DNA of 64,000 bases from Salinivenus sp. Lineage in GTDB: Bacteria; Bacteroidota; Rhodothermia; Rhodothermales; Salinibacteraceae. Position 1 is the stretch's first letter; each line of letters opens with the position of its first letter. Of the stretch, positions 1 to 9,094 are shown in pieces. The stretch spans positions 1 through 64,000 of the forward strand of contig JAHENZ010000049.1 of assembly GCA_018609755.1 (NCBI GenBank). The letters are read 5' to 3'. A model generated the notes under the pieces. That model was not told the DNA's origin. It saw only the letters and a list, made by a program, of their open reading frames with translations, and did no database searches. The translations under genes and the position numbers were made by a program.

Positions 1-767
1 CGAAAGAGCGGCCGTGTCAATGCCTTGAGCCGCTCATCGTCGGGATTCATGAACACGAGCCCCTCGCCCTCAAACAGCGACCGAAGGAGATGAGCGAACG
101 CATCTTCAAGCCGCGTGCCGGGCTGATAGGCCGACCGCACATGCTCCATCACGGTCGGCTTGAAGTCGGAGTCCGGCAGCGTATCGTCCAGCAGATCGAG
201 AACGTCCGTAATTTCCTCCGTCAGGGCCAACCGGCCCACCGCCCCCGGATTCTCGCGGACGCTCGGCGCGTAGGACAATGAGACCCCCTCATTGCGCCGC
301 AGCACGTGCGCCGTTTCGATTTCCTCGAAGTCGTGATCCTCTCCTTCCACCCAGAAGACCGGCACCACCGTCCGCCCCGTCTGTTCGGCCCACTCCTCGG
401 CCAGCTGGAGGGCGGTGATCGTCTTGTAAATCGTGTACAGCGGGCCGGTAAAGAGCCCCACCTGCTGCCCCGTCACGATCGCAACGGTGTCCGGATCGCG
501 GAGGGCCTCCACATTTTGCTCCACTGCCTCCCCTCCCCCCCACTCTGCATTCTGCTCGGCCAGCACGTCGGCCACAGCCTCCCGGTCGACCGGTCGAGCC
601 GCCGCCGTTTCGGCCGTCGCCCGGCGAACCGAGGGCGAGCGCCAATCGCCCGGATAGAAATCAGCGACCGCCTCATAGTCTGTGCAGTAGTCCAGAAAGA
701 GCTCCGGAAATGCATCCAGGTCGGCGGACGGGCAACGGCGAACGGCGGAAGAAGCGGGGGGCGGCAT
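1..767 (-). CDS. bshC: Bacillithiol biosynthesis cysteine-adding enzyme BshC (3' end outside window)
   Basis: Minus-frame translation read by hand: MPPPASSAVRRCPSADLDAFPELFLDYCTDYEAVADFYPGDW...VAIVTGQQVGLFTGPLYTIYKTITALQLAEEWAEQTGRTVVPVFWVEGEDHDFEEI; the TGQQVGLFTGPLYTIYK and VFWVEGEDHDFEE motifs are typical of BshC. Open to the window edge. Confidence 0.9.
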   Translation of the reverse strand, partial: MPPPASSAVRRCPSADLDAFPELFLDYCTDYEAVADFYPGDWRSPSVRRATAETAAARPVDREAVADVLAEQNAEWGGGEAVEQNVEALRDPDTVAIVTGQQVGLFTGPLYTIYKTITALQLAEEWAEQTGRTVVPVFWVEGEDHDFEEIETAHVLRRNEGVSLSYAPSVRENPGAVGRLALTEEITDVLDLLDDTLPDSDFKPTVMEHVRSAYQPGTRLEDAFAHLLRSLFEGEGLVFMNPDDERLKALTRPLF

Positions 768-823
768 ACGAGATCGAGAACAACGCGAGGGACGGGCGGA
801 AGGGATCGAACGACATCGACAAC

Positions 824-864
824 AAAAAAGGCGAAGCCCGAGGGAAGGCCCTCACGGCTTCGCC
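824..864 (-). terminator. Rho-independent terminator downstream of the DUF151 gene
   Basis: GGCGAAGCC...GGCTTCGCC hairpin; on the minus strand it is followed by TTTTTT (aaaaaa on +). Confidence 0.75.
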
Positions 865-910
865 CAACAACGGTCAACTCAAACGACGCGCATCGACGGA
901 AACGAGGATC

Positions 911-1534
911 CTAATTTTTATTCTGCTCCTGCTCTTGCTCTTCCTCCTGCAGGCGCTGGATCTCGTCTCGAAGCTCGGCTGCGCGCTCGTAGTTTTCCTC
1001 CTCCACGGCCTTTTCCAGCTGCTTCTGCTTCCGCTCGAGCTCCGTTCCGCCCATCTCCTCTTCTTCCCCCCCTCCAGCCGAGGCTTCCTCCGCCTGCTGG
1101 GTAATCGAGGAGATGCCGGACTCGTCCTCGGCCACGATACCGGCCTCGTCGAGCACCATGGGGGCCACAAAAATTGGGGCGTCAACCCGCACGGCGAGTG
1201 CCACCGCGTCGCTCGGGCGCGAGTCGAGCTGGTGCTCGTCGCCATTGTGGCGGTATCGAATCTTGGCGAAGAAGGTGCCCTCCCGAAGCTCATCGATCAC
1301 GACCTCCGTCACCTCCACGTCGAGCTCCTGGAAGGTGTCACGCAACAGGTCGTGAGTCATCGGGCGGGGCGGCTGGATCTTCTCCAACTCCAGCGCAATC
1401 GCCTGCGCCTCGAAGGCGCCGATGATGATGGGGAGACGGCGATTGCCCTCTACCTCACCCAGGACCAGCGCGTAGGCGCCGCCGCTGGACGGACTCGTAG
1501 AGAGACCGATGATGTCTACTCGAGTAAAATCCAT
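911..1534 (-). CDS. Bifunctional nuclease family protein (DUF151) with C-terminal UvrB/UvrC-like motif
   Basis: MDFTRVDIIGLSTSPSSGGAYALVLGEVEGNRRLPIIIGAFEAQAIALELE; C-terminal LEKAVEEENYERAAELRDEIQRLQ resembles a UVR motif. Confidence 0.88.
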   Translation of the reverse strand: MDFTRVDIIGLSTSPSSGGAYALVLGEVEGNRRLPIIIGAFEAQAIALELEKIQPPRPMTHDLLRDTFQELDVEVTEVVIDELREGTFFAKIRYRHNGDEHQLDSRPSDAVALAVRVDAPIFVAPMVLDEAGIVAEDESGISSITQQAEEASAGGGEEEEMGGTELERKQKQLEKAVEEENYERAAELRDEIQRLQEEEQEQEQNKN

Positions 1535-1676
1535 CGCGGTGTCAATGTATTCATTTCAATCCTCAACCCCCGGACGGGGGCTGCGACCGTGAATCACTGT
1601 GGCTTGCGTAGCCACAAAAAAGCTCGCTTATCTATGGGCGCGATTGAGCCGATCTCCTGAGATGCGCCCCCTCCGT

Positions 1677-2774
1677 TTAAAGCGTCTCTTCCAACGCAGT
1701 CAGAAAAGCCTTGTTCTCCGCCCGCGTCCCCGCGTTAACACGGAGGTACCCCTCCAGCTCGGAATACCCGCTCATATTGCGCACGAGGACGCCTCGTTCT
1801 GCCAACTGGTCTTGTAACTCATCTGCGGGCCGAGAGGTCGTGAAGATCACGAAATTTGCCTGAGAGGGCACGACCTCCACGTCGTCGAAGGTCTTGAGCG
1901 CCTCGCGCACTTCGGTGATAGAGACCTGCATCTGTCGCACGCGTTCCTCGACCAAATCGGGCCGCCGAAGAACCGCCAGGGCCGCCTGTTCCGCAAAGCG
2001 ATCAACCATGAACGGAAGCCGCGCCTTCATGAGTTCCTGCACCAGCGCCGGCTGGGCCATGAGGTACCCGATGCGGATGCCGGCAAGCCCGAAGGCCTTC
2101 GAGAGTGTGCGCAGGACGATGACGTTTGGATGATCGTCCAGAAGCTGTACGGCGCTCGGCTCCGAGTTGAATTCAACGTAGGCTTCATCCACCACCACGA
2201 TTCCGGAGGCAGCGGACGCGACCCGCGCAATTTCGTCGAGGCGCAGGGCGCGGCCGGTCGGGTTGTTGGGCGTGGCGAGCACCGTAAGGTTGGCCCCCGT
2301 GTCTCGCACCGCCTGAACCAATCCGTCCGTGTCGAACCGGAGGTCGTCGCGGGGCGGCACCTCGGTGAGGTCGGCGTCTTGGAGGCGGGCCACCTTCTCG
2401 TAAAGCGAGAAGAGGGGCCGCGGCAGCACCATCGGCGTCCCGGGCTCAAGAAAGGCAAGCCCGAAGGTGTAGGTGATTTCGTTCGAGCCGTTACCCACGA
2501 TGATGCTTTCAGGCGATACGTCGTTGTGCTCGGCCAGGGCATGGCGCAGCCGGTCGGGCTGCTCGGTGGGATACCGGTTGAATTCGACCTCCGAAAAGCC
2601 ATCCAGAAGCTCGTCTTTCAGCTCGTCCGGCAGGTCGAAGGGACTTTCATTCTGGTTGAGCTTGACCTCAATGTCCGGGGGCGTCCCCACGACGTACTCG
2701 CTCTCGTTCCGCACGGCGGGACGAATGCAGTCGAGCACGTCGTCGGGTGTGGTCGCGGAGGTCTCAACGGCCAT
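1677..2774 (-). CDS. hisC: Histidinol-phosphate aminotransferase
   Basis: PLP class I/II aminotransferase with NGSNEITYTF, ATPNNPTGRAL, VVDEAYVEF, RTLSKAFGLAGIRIGY; adjacent to hisD. Confidence 0.93.
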   Translation of the reverse strand: MAVETSATTPDDVLDCIRPAVRNESEYVVGTPPDIEVKLNQNESPFDLPDELKDELLDGFSEVEFNRYPTEQPDRLRHALAEHNDVSPESIIVGNGSNEITYTFGLAFLEPGTPMVLPRPLFSLYEKVARLQDADLTEVPPRDDLRFDTDGLVQAVRDTGANLTVLATPNNPTGRALRLDEIARVASAASGIVVVDEAYVEFNSEPSAVQLLDDHPNVIVLRTLSKAFGLAGIRIGYLMAQPALVQELMKARLPFMVDRFAEQAALAVLRRPDLVEERVRQMQVSITEVREALKTFDDVEVVPSQANFVIFTTSRPADELQDQLAERGVLVRNMSGYSELEGYLRVNAGTRAENKAFLTALEETL

Positions 2775-2892
2775 GGCAGCAGCGCAGTTGACGAAGGCAC
2801 GGGCGAAGGCGTCTCCCTATCGAAGTCGGATTTCAAACATACCGCTGGCGGAGCGAAATGTCTCCCCCGTCACGGCTTTTTCGTACCGTTCG

Positions 2893-4185
2893 TTACGATC
2901 CGTCGGCGCGCTTCAAGCGTTCCCGGATCGCGTCGGCGTGGGCCTGGAGCTCCTCCGCCTCTGCCAGCGTCACGATCATGTCGCCCGTCTCTTCCAGCCG
3001 GTCGCGCGTGTAAGAGAGGATGGACTGGGTGCGGATAAAGTCGTCGACGCCGAGGGCGGAGGCGTGGCGCGCGGTGCCGCCGGTCGGCAGCACGTGGTTC
3101 GGCCCCGCGAAGTAGTCACCCACCGGCTCCGACGAGTATTCGCCGAGAAAGATGGCCCCCGCGTGGCGGATGCGGGTCATGGTCTGCCACGGATCGTCTA
3201 CGTGGATTTCCAGATGCTCCACGGCGAGCGTGTTCATCAGCTCCACAGCCTCATCCATCGTCTCCGTGACGATGCAGGCGCCGTAATCGGACAAGGCCTG
3301 TTCGATGACGTCGGCGCGGGGCAGATTGGGCACGCGAGCCTCCACCTCCGTCTGCACGGTCTCGGCCAGCGGGCGATGCGGCGTCACGAGGATAGCGGAC
3401 GCCCGCACGTCGTGCTCGGCCTGCGAGAGGAGGTCCGCCGCCACGAACGCCGGATCGGCGGTATCATCTGCCAGCACGCCGATCTCGCTGGGCCCGGCCA
3501 CCGAGTCGATGCCCACGCGGCCAAAGACCTTCTTCTTTGCCGCGGCCACGTACGCGTTGCCGGGCCCCACAATCTTGTCGACGGCCGGCACCGTCTCGGT
3601 TCCGAAGGCGAGCGCCCCTACGGCCTGCGCCCCCCCCACGGCGTACACGTGATCCAGTCCGAGAAACGCAGCGGTGGCCATCACGAGCGGGTGCGGCCGC
3701 CCGTCCGCCTGCGGCGGCGAGACGAGGTGGAGTTCCTCCACCCCTGCCACCTGCGCCGGAATGGCATTCATGAGGAGGCTGGACGGGTAGAAGGCGGTGC
3801 CGCCCGGCACGTAGAGGCCCACCCGCTCCATCGGCACCACGCGCTGCCCCAGAATGACGCCGTCGCCGTCGTCGGTGAACCACGACTCGCGGACCTGTTT
3901 CTCATGGAATTGCCGAATGTTGGCTGCGGCATTGGCAATCGCCTCGCGCAGATCGCCGTTAAGCGCGTCAGAGGCCTCGTCGAGGAGGGACGGCGGAATC
4001 TTCACCGGGTCGGGCCGGACATCGTCGAACCGTTCGGTGAGGTCGAGGAGCGCCGTGTCGCCGCTGCGCCGCACCTGGGCGAGAATGTCGTCGACCGCCG
4101 CGTCCACGTCGTCGCTGAAGGTGGCGTCGCGGCTGAGGATGGCGTCGAGCCGATCCGTATCTCTGGGGGAGATGAGTGGAATCAT
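2893..4185 (-). CDS. hisD: Histidinol dehydrogenase
   Basis: VGLYVPGGTAFYPSSLLMNAIPAQVAGV, VDKIVGPGNAYVAAAKKKVFGRVGIDSVAGPSEIGVLAD; start probably MIPLISPRD. Confidence 0.95.
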   Translation of the reverse strand: MIPLISPRDTDRLDAILSRDATFSDDVDAAVDDILAQVRRSGDTALLDLTERFDDVRPDPVKIPPSLLDEASDALNGDLREAIANAAANIRQFHEKQVRESWFTDDGDGVILGQRVVPMERVGLYVPGGTAFYPSSLLMNAIPAQVAGVEELHLVSPPQADGRPHPLVMATAAFLGLDHVYAVGGAQAVGALAFGTETVPAVDKIVGPGNAYVAAAKKKVFGRVGIDSVAGPSEIGVLADDTADPAFVAADLLSQAEHDVRASAILVTPHRPLAETVQTEVEARVPNLPRADVIEQALSDYGACIVTETMDEAVELMNTLAVEHLEIHVDDPWQTMTRIRHAGAIFLGEYSSEPVGDYFAGPNHVLPTGGTARHASALGVDDFIRTQSILSYTRDRLEETGDMIVTLAEAEELQAHADAIRERLKRADGS

Positions 4186-4478
4186 TCGGACGGAAATCGT
4201 TGAGCAGAGCACAAGGCGGCCCCCGTTCCGGCGATTGACCTCGTTCCGAAACTGGAGGCACAAAGCATCCAAAATACACCCGGCCCCGCGCGATGTTCAG
4301 TACTGCTGGAAACGCCCAACCGACGCCTCAACTCCCGTCAACGGCCCCGCTCTCGCCCAGCGAAGCCGACCCCGCCGGGCCGTCGTGGCCCGGAGTCCTG
4401 TGTCCTCTCCTCCCTGGCGACTGGAAACAACTTCTCCAATCATTTCTCAACGGCGGGGGAGATGCGGGCGTAGCGGTC

Positions 4479-5312
4479 TTACCATTCTTGCACCTTGTAC
4501 TTCGCTGCTCTCATCCACGAATAGATGCGGCGGGCAGGTTGATACAGGGTTCCATTCACGAACTGGTACGAAGATAGCTGGTCTCGAATTCCCTCCGCCT
4601 CTACCTGCTGCTGCAAACGCTCGGCTGCAGCCTCATATAAGACCCGATCCCACCGGGTGTGGGCTTCGATCAGCGATCGGTCCTCCGGGGACATCTCTTC
4701 AAACCTGGGTTTCTCGTGATTTTGATTGGAGCGCGCGTAGTACAACGTTGACCAATTGAGGAACTGGGCCATCAGGAGCAGAGACGCATCAAACTGCTCA
4801 AGGAGACCAGCAACGACACAGTGATCGAGATGCTGAACGGCAGCCTCACATTCCTCCTCCCCAATCTCTCCGTATGGGTGCGATTCGCCGATTCCCGATA
4901 GTGCCCTGACCATTCCATTGTCGGTGATCCGAAACCGGCCATCCGTGAGGAACGATCGGAGGGTCCCAATCGGCTCCGGGTCGTCCCCCCGATTGGTGAG
5001 GTGGAGACGCCATTGCTCCGGACGATTTCGGTAATAGTGATACAGCGAGTGCACCCGCCGGGCGGGCTGCCGAAGCATCGTGATGTATCGACAGGGACGA
5101 CTGAGATGCTCATGCAGTCCATACCGGAAGTGCCCAGACACGATGCGAAGCGACGGGGAGTGGTTGCGGACGTGATCTGCACAAACGCTCAGGTCGAAGA
5201 TTCCGTGCAGGTCTACCCGTTCGTCCTCTGAATAGTTGAGAGACACGATCTCATTCAGAAGGGTCATACCCCCCGTCTTATGAAGGTGGACAAAAATGGT
5301 CAGGCGATTCAT
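4479..5312 (-). CDS. Sulfotransferase family protein
   Basis: N-terminal MNRLTIFVHLHKTGGMTLLNEIV resembles the PAPS-binding P-loop-like motif; YITMLRQPARRVHSLYHYYRN resembles the 3'-PB motif. Confidence 0.8.
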   Translation of the reverse strand: MNRLTIFVHLHKTGGMTLLNEIVSLNYSEDERVDLHGIFDLSVCADHVRNHSPSLRIVSGHFRYGLHEHLSRPCRYITMLRQPARRVHSLYHYYRNRPEQWRLHLTNRGDDPEPIGTLRSFLTDGRFRITDNGMVRALSGIGESHPYGEIGEEECEAAVQHLDHCVVAGLLEQFDASLLLMAQFLNWSTLYYARSNQNHEKPRFEEMSPEDRSLIEAHTRWDRVLYEAAAERLQQQVEAEGIRDQLSSYQFVNGTLYQPARRIYSWMRAAKYKVQEW

Positions 5313-5522
5313 GGATCTTCGACGCTCGGACGATGCCGTTGAATAGGAGGCTCATAGCAACCCAGGACACCGTCGAGTGCCGTGCTCCTCTGGATCCAGC
5401 TTTTATAAGAATTGAATACCCATCCCCTATCTGAGAGATTGTCGACCGGCTCCTGGACGGGCATTTCGTGACGATGTGCAGTGTAGCTTGGGGGACAAAC
5501 AACACTGCGGGAGAACGTTGGA

Positions 5523-5698
5523 GCTCAACCAAAATGGGCGAGAAAACGCCCAAAAGAATCAGACACGACCAGTCGGCATCGGCCCGCAAAGTTTCCATTC
5601 ACCGGCGTCGCCACCTGGATTGGTGAAGCCGATCCCGCTTGGCCGACCTCGCCCGACAGCGTCACCGGCCAAATTCCATCTTTAGCACAGGGTTGTGA
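5523..5698 (-). repeat. Degenerate attC-like site downstream of the 5703..6509 gene
   Basis: Minus strand: candidate R'' (TCACAAC) and R' (GTTGAGC) flank a core (GTGGCGACGCCGGTGAATGGAAAC) shared with the 189-bp sites at 8492 and 9091. Arm pairing is weak. Confidence 0.4.
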
Positions 5699-5702
5699 GG
5701 TT

Positions 5703-6509
5703 CTATTTTTCTCGCCGTCGTAGTGTCTTAACCTCTCCATTCGGCTCGATGCCGTATATCCACTCCTCGGCCACAATTGTGTGGGGAAGACTCGAATCAC
5801 GTCGAAGTACCATGAACACATCAGTCTCCGTCGGCAGACACGTTCGGACTGCAGTCGAGACACTCGCCTTCGCATTTCTTGGAAACCTGCCCATCGGAAT
5901 CACCTCATTGTGGAGGCGCTCACTCTGGAGTATGGATCCTGTACTGGCGTCGATCTTAACTCGAAGATCCCCACCCAACAATATCTCATTCTCAGGGTCA
6001 GGGAATATGTAGGTTGTTAGCACACTGTCGTCCCACGGGTAGTCGGCTACAATAACTCCGTATTCGTATTTCTCCATCACCGCACTCAACTCGTCTCCGG
6101 CTTCTCGTTCACTAGCCGATGCAGCTCGCCCGAATCTGTAGATCCATCCTTGGTTTACCGTAGAGTCTTCAACTTCAACGTCTGTCACTTCCCGGGCGTC
6201 GTTGAGCTGAGCTTCTGCCCTTTGTTCAAAGCGATCCCCACTCCAATTGCCGTAGGCAACGCTCCACCCCTTACTCGTTTTTCGAGCCAGACAAGGTGAG
6301 CCTTCAACTGAGTGTCCCTGTTCTATCAACGCCTCATCAGCACGGTCGCAGACAATCTCATAGAGGGCAAGCCAGCGACCGGCGTTGCGAATCCGCGTGA
6401 GTTTTTCCTCAGAGGGAGACGTATCAGGACAATCTTGAGTTTGAGCTTGGACGGTGAAAGGAGTGCCCCCATACACTACCAACAAAACTGCTATGAGTAG
6501 TCGTATCAT
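5703..6509 (-). CDS. Hypothetical secreted protein (cassette ORF)
   Basis: 268 aa with N-terminal signal peptide (MIRLLIAVLLVVYGGTPFTVQAQ); lies between attC-like sites. Confidence 0.7.
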   Translation of the reverse strand: MIRLLIAVLLVVYGGTPFTVQAQTQDCPDTSPSEEKLTRIRNAGRWLALYEIVCDRADEALIEQGHSVEGSPCLARKTSKGWSVAYGNWSGDRFEQRAEAQLNDAREVTDVEVEDSTVNQGWIYRFGRAASASEREAGDELSAVMEKYEYGVIVADYPWDDSVLTTYIFPDPENEILLGGDLRVKIDASTGSILQSERLHNEVIPMGRFPRNAKASVSTAVRTCLPTETDVFMVLRRDSSLPHTIVAEEWIYGIEPNGEVKTLRRREK

Positions 6510-6545
6510 TTTGTGTTTTTCGGTAAGCGCTTGGGAGTGGAGTGG

Positions 6546-6671
6546 TTCATAACGTAGAACTTACCTGCGAAAAGCCGCGACACTTCGTTCGGAATCAACC
6601 AATGGAGCGTCGAACGTCTGTACCAAACAAATCCGTACCCGCATTTTCCTGGTTGATCACAGGCTTATGAA
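6546..6671 (-). repeat. attC-like site (126 bp)
   Basis: Minus strand TTCATAAG (4 nt after upstream stop) ... GTTATGAA; inner arms partially complementary (ACCAGGAAAATGCGG vs ACCTGCGAAAAGCCGCG on the reverse complement). Confidence 0.6.
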
Positions 6672-6674
6672 GCT

Positions 6675-7949
6675 CTACTCCTCAACTTTCGTGTTCGGAT
6701 GCATGGTCCGAATGAACAGGAGTCCGTCCATCACCTCCGTCCAGTCCGCGCGCATCTCCTCGTAGCCCAGCGGGCGGGCCACTTGGGGTTTGGAAAGCCA
6801 GTGTGCGTTCGGCACACCCGTAAAGTCGAGAATCGAATAATCGTGAGAAAGGGTGCCCAACAAAGCTTCGAGACTACCCGCACTCGGCTCTTGGATGGTT
6901 TTCGGATCCTGATCGTCCCAATAGAACGCTCCATACTTTCCCCCATGCGCCGTGATTCCAAGAGTGTAGATACCTCCCTCAAACGTCTTGGCCAACACGT
7001 CGCCCATCGACGTTTGCCCATCGTATGACCGATCAGCATTGATGCGTTCGATCAAACTGAGATTGCGGACGCCGTGCGAGCTGGCAATCCACACGATCAA
7101 TTTCTTTTCAGGGTAGGCCGTTTCTGCCAACCATACCAGGTTGTGCGCCATCTGTCGATTTCGGGGCTCGTAGCTCCGCTGGAAGCCGGTTTGCACTTGC
7201 GCGTTTACGTTTTCGAGCATGAGCGCCCAGAACGCATCCTGAGACGACCCACCCTTCAGAGGTTGGATCAACCTGTCCATTCGTGCAATGAACTGGCGGT
7301 AGGCGGCTGTATCGCGCGCCAGAGCGAGCGGATTCGTCAATTGCTGACGGAGGGTCTGCTCGAACTGCGTTCCCTCTGCCACATCGGCCCACTGATTCTG
7401 ACGCTGAAGATGGCTCTTAAGCCGAGCTATGAAAATGGAATCGCTGGGAGGACGCAAGGCACCGTCGATCCCTGCGAGTTGAAGGGGCGTCTCCGTGGTT
7501 TGCGTCTCGGCGTAGTAGCGCAGCACCGGGCGGACCTGCTTGCTCTGTGCCCATGGCCGTGACAAATTGTTCGTGGCCGCCTGAAGATATTCTTCGAAGG
7601 AAGAAGCGCGCTTGGTGGCCAACCGAAGATCATAGAGACCGCTTTCGAAGGCCAGCACGTCGAACCCCATCTCTTGATGCAAGAACTTGACGAGCCGACT
7701 TTTCGCCCGGAACGCCGTTCCGTCTCCGTGGGTCGGCTCCCCGAGAATGACGATCCGCCGATCCCCGATGTGCTGCTTGAGCGGCATCAGATCCGAAAAG
7801 GTCTCCTCCGCAGGCTCCAAAGTGCGAAGAGGGAGCACCCGTTCACGGAGATCTGCAACTTTATCGCTCGCCGAAAGGGAATCGGTTTGCGCAGGACTCT
7901 CGACAGGCAGTAAAAGCACGAAGGCGAGAATCGGCAGAATGCGAGACAT
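6675..7949 (-). CDS. Erythromycin esterase family protein, secreted (cassette ORF)
   Basis: RRIVILGEPTHGDGTAFRAKSRLVKFLHQEMGFDVLAFESGLYDLR, LIVWIASSHGVRN; signal peptide; RBS-like AGGAG upstream of ATG. Confidence 0.85.
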   Translation of the reverse strand: MSRILPILAFVLLLPVESPAQTDSLSASDKVADLRERVLPLRTLEPAEETFSDLMPLKQHIGDRRIVILGEPTHGDGTAFRAKSRLVKFLHQEMGFDVLAFESGLYDLRLATKRASSFEEYLQAATNNLSRPWAQSKQVRPVLRYYAETQTTETPLQLAGIDGALRPPSDSIFIARLKSHLQRQNQWADVAEGTQFEQTLRQQLTNPLALARDTAAYRQFIARMDRLIQPLKGGSSQDAFWALMLENVNAQVQTGFQRSYEPRNRQMAHNLVWLAETAYPEKKLIVWIASSHGVRNLSLIERINADRSYDGQTSMGDVLAKTFEGGIYTLGITAHGGKYGAFYWDDQDPKTIQEPSAGSLEALLGTLSHDYSILDFTGVPNAHWLSKPQVARPLGYEEMRADWTEVMDGLLFIRTMHPNTKVEE

Positions 7950-7993
7950 AGTAGGACTCCTGCTCTGAGAAAGAACGCTATGGGGGAAGGGAC

Positions 7994-8106
7994 TTATAAC
8001 GTGGGAATTCAGCCGCGACGGGCCCCGAACGAGTGAAGAGAGCCCAGAACATGCCAGTTCTTCAAAATGGCTGCGGCCCGTCGTCGGCTGTCATGCTGGG
8101 TTATGG
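7994..8106 (-). repeat. attC site with canonical architecture
   Basis: Minus strand: CCATAAC (R'') - 10 nt - AGCCG[A]CGACGGGCC (L'') ... GGCCCGTCGCGGCT (L') - 10 nt - GTTATAA (R'). 14 bp pair with a single extrahelical A. Confidence 0.85.
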
Positions 8107-8135
8107 CCACAGCAACCGTAGGCTCATCGCAACGC

Positions 8136-8495
8136 TCAATCCACAGACTGTGGCGGAGAAATCTTCTCGTCTCGCTCAGAATCGGAATTGTACAGGTACA
8201 ATGCTCCTCCCGCTGCTCCAACTAGAAGTACCTGCAGCACCAATAAATCAGTGGCAATTTGGGCTTCGTCTGATTCGATCCATGAGCCGCCCTTTTCACC
8301 ATGCCTGACGTCGTTGTAGGAGCGGACATAGGACATCGGTTGCTGATAGATTGGACTCCACATTATCTCCCCAGTTGACTCAACGCGCCAGGGGCATAAA
8401 AACACAACCACTAGGATGAGCCCCGAGATCGCTGTTGCCACCGCCGTGTTCTGTCGATCATTCATTCTGTTTAGAGGGTTACTCCCAGTGAGCAT
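8136..8495 (-). CDS. Hypothetical membrane protein with two predicted TM segments (cassette ORF)
   Basis: 119 aa; ATG lies inside the R' core GTTATGC; alternative start MNDRQ at 8465. Confidence 0.6.
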   Translation of the reverse strand: MLTGSNPLNRMNDRQNTAVATAISGLILVVVFLCPWRVESTGEIMWSPIYQQPMSYVRSYNDVRHGEKGGSWIESDEAQIATDLLVLQVLLVGAAGGALYLYNSDSERDEKISPPQSVD

Positions 8496-8680
8496 AACGA
8501 TTTAGCTGAGGTGCGGGGGCGGGAAACCTTTAAACAGAACTCCAATCCGACAAAATGACAACGCTAGCCGGAATTTCCATTCTCCGGCGTCGCCACTCCC
8601 GTGCAGCGAAGCCGAAACTGCCTACAAGACCTCAACCGATGTCGGCAACGGCACTCCGTCATTTCTAGCGAGTGTTATGC
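8492..8680 (-). repeat. Long attC-like site (189 bp)
   Basis: Perfect terminal inverted repeat GCATAAC...GTTATGC on the minus strand; R'' abuts the preceding gene's TAG. Homologous to the site at 9091..9279. Confidence 0.7.
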
Positions 8681-9094
8681 CTACGAAGTGGATCGACTAC
8701 TCACTTCCTGGAGGAATGCTTTTGCTTCTCGTATCGTCTCGTCCGTCACGTCCAGCTTCAAGCTTTCCAGTCGGACCTTCGTATGATGGTTTGTCGATCG
8801 GAGATAGACGATAAAGGGAGCGTCTGCAATGCTGAGATGCAGATCGCCTAGAATGAGCACCGTCGGATCCCCCGCGGGAGAAACCTCACGAAGATACCGT
8901 TTGGACCTTGCAACATTCTCAGCTTCCTTTTCAACCGTTTTCAGAGGACTTTCAATTTCGCGGCTGAGTTCAAAAAATTCCGGGGTTTGGGACTGAGCTT
9001 GCAAAGGCAGAGCGAGAACAACGCCCAGTAGTAGCAGCAGAATCGTGCGCACGGCGAGAAGTGAGAGCTTGTTCTTGGAAGAATCGGTAGGCAT
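8681..9094 (-). CDS. Hypothetical secreted protein (cassette ORF)
   Basis: MPTDSSKNKLSLLAVRTILLLLLGVVLALPLQAQSQ... signal peptide; the longer ORF to 9226 reads into the attC-like repeat, so the 9094 start is preferred. Confidence 0.65.
   Translation of the reverse strand: MPTDSSKNKLSLLAVRTILLLLLGVVLALPLQAQSQTPEFFELSREIESPLKTVEKEAENVARSKRYLREVSPAGDPTVLILGDLHLSIADAPFIVYLRSTNHHTKVRLESLKLDVTDETIREAKAFLQEVSSRSTS

Noticed and set aside
2473-4203. 576-aa plus-strand ORF opposite hisC/hisD
   Set aside because: Antisense to two well-supported genes; Arg/His/Gly-rich translation typical of high-GC shadow ORFs.
5525-5875. ORF 5525..5875 (and 8941..9246) as conserved small proteins with shared VATPVNGN-like segment
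   Set aside because: The similarity comes from the attC-like repeat core, which is noncoding by position and structure; the frames are not maintained in the third copy.
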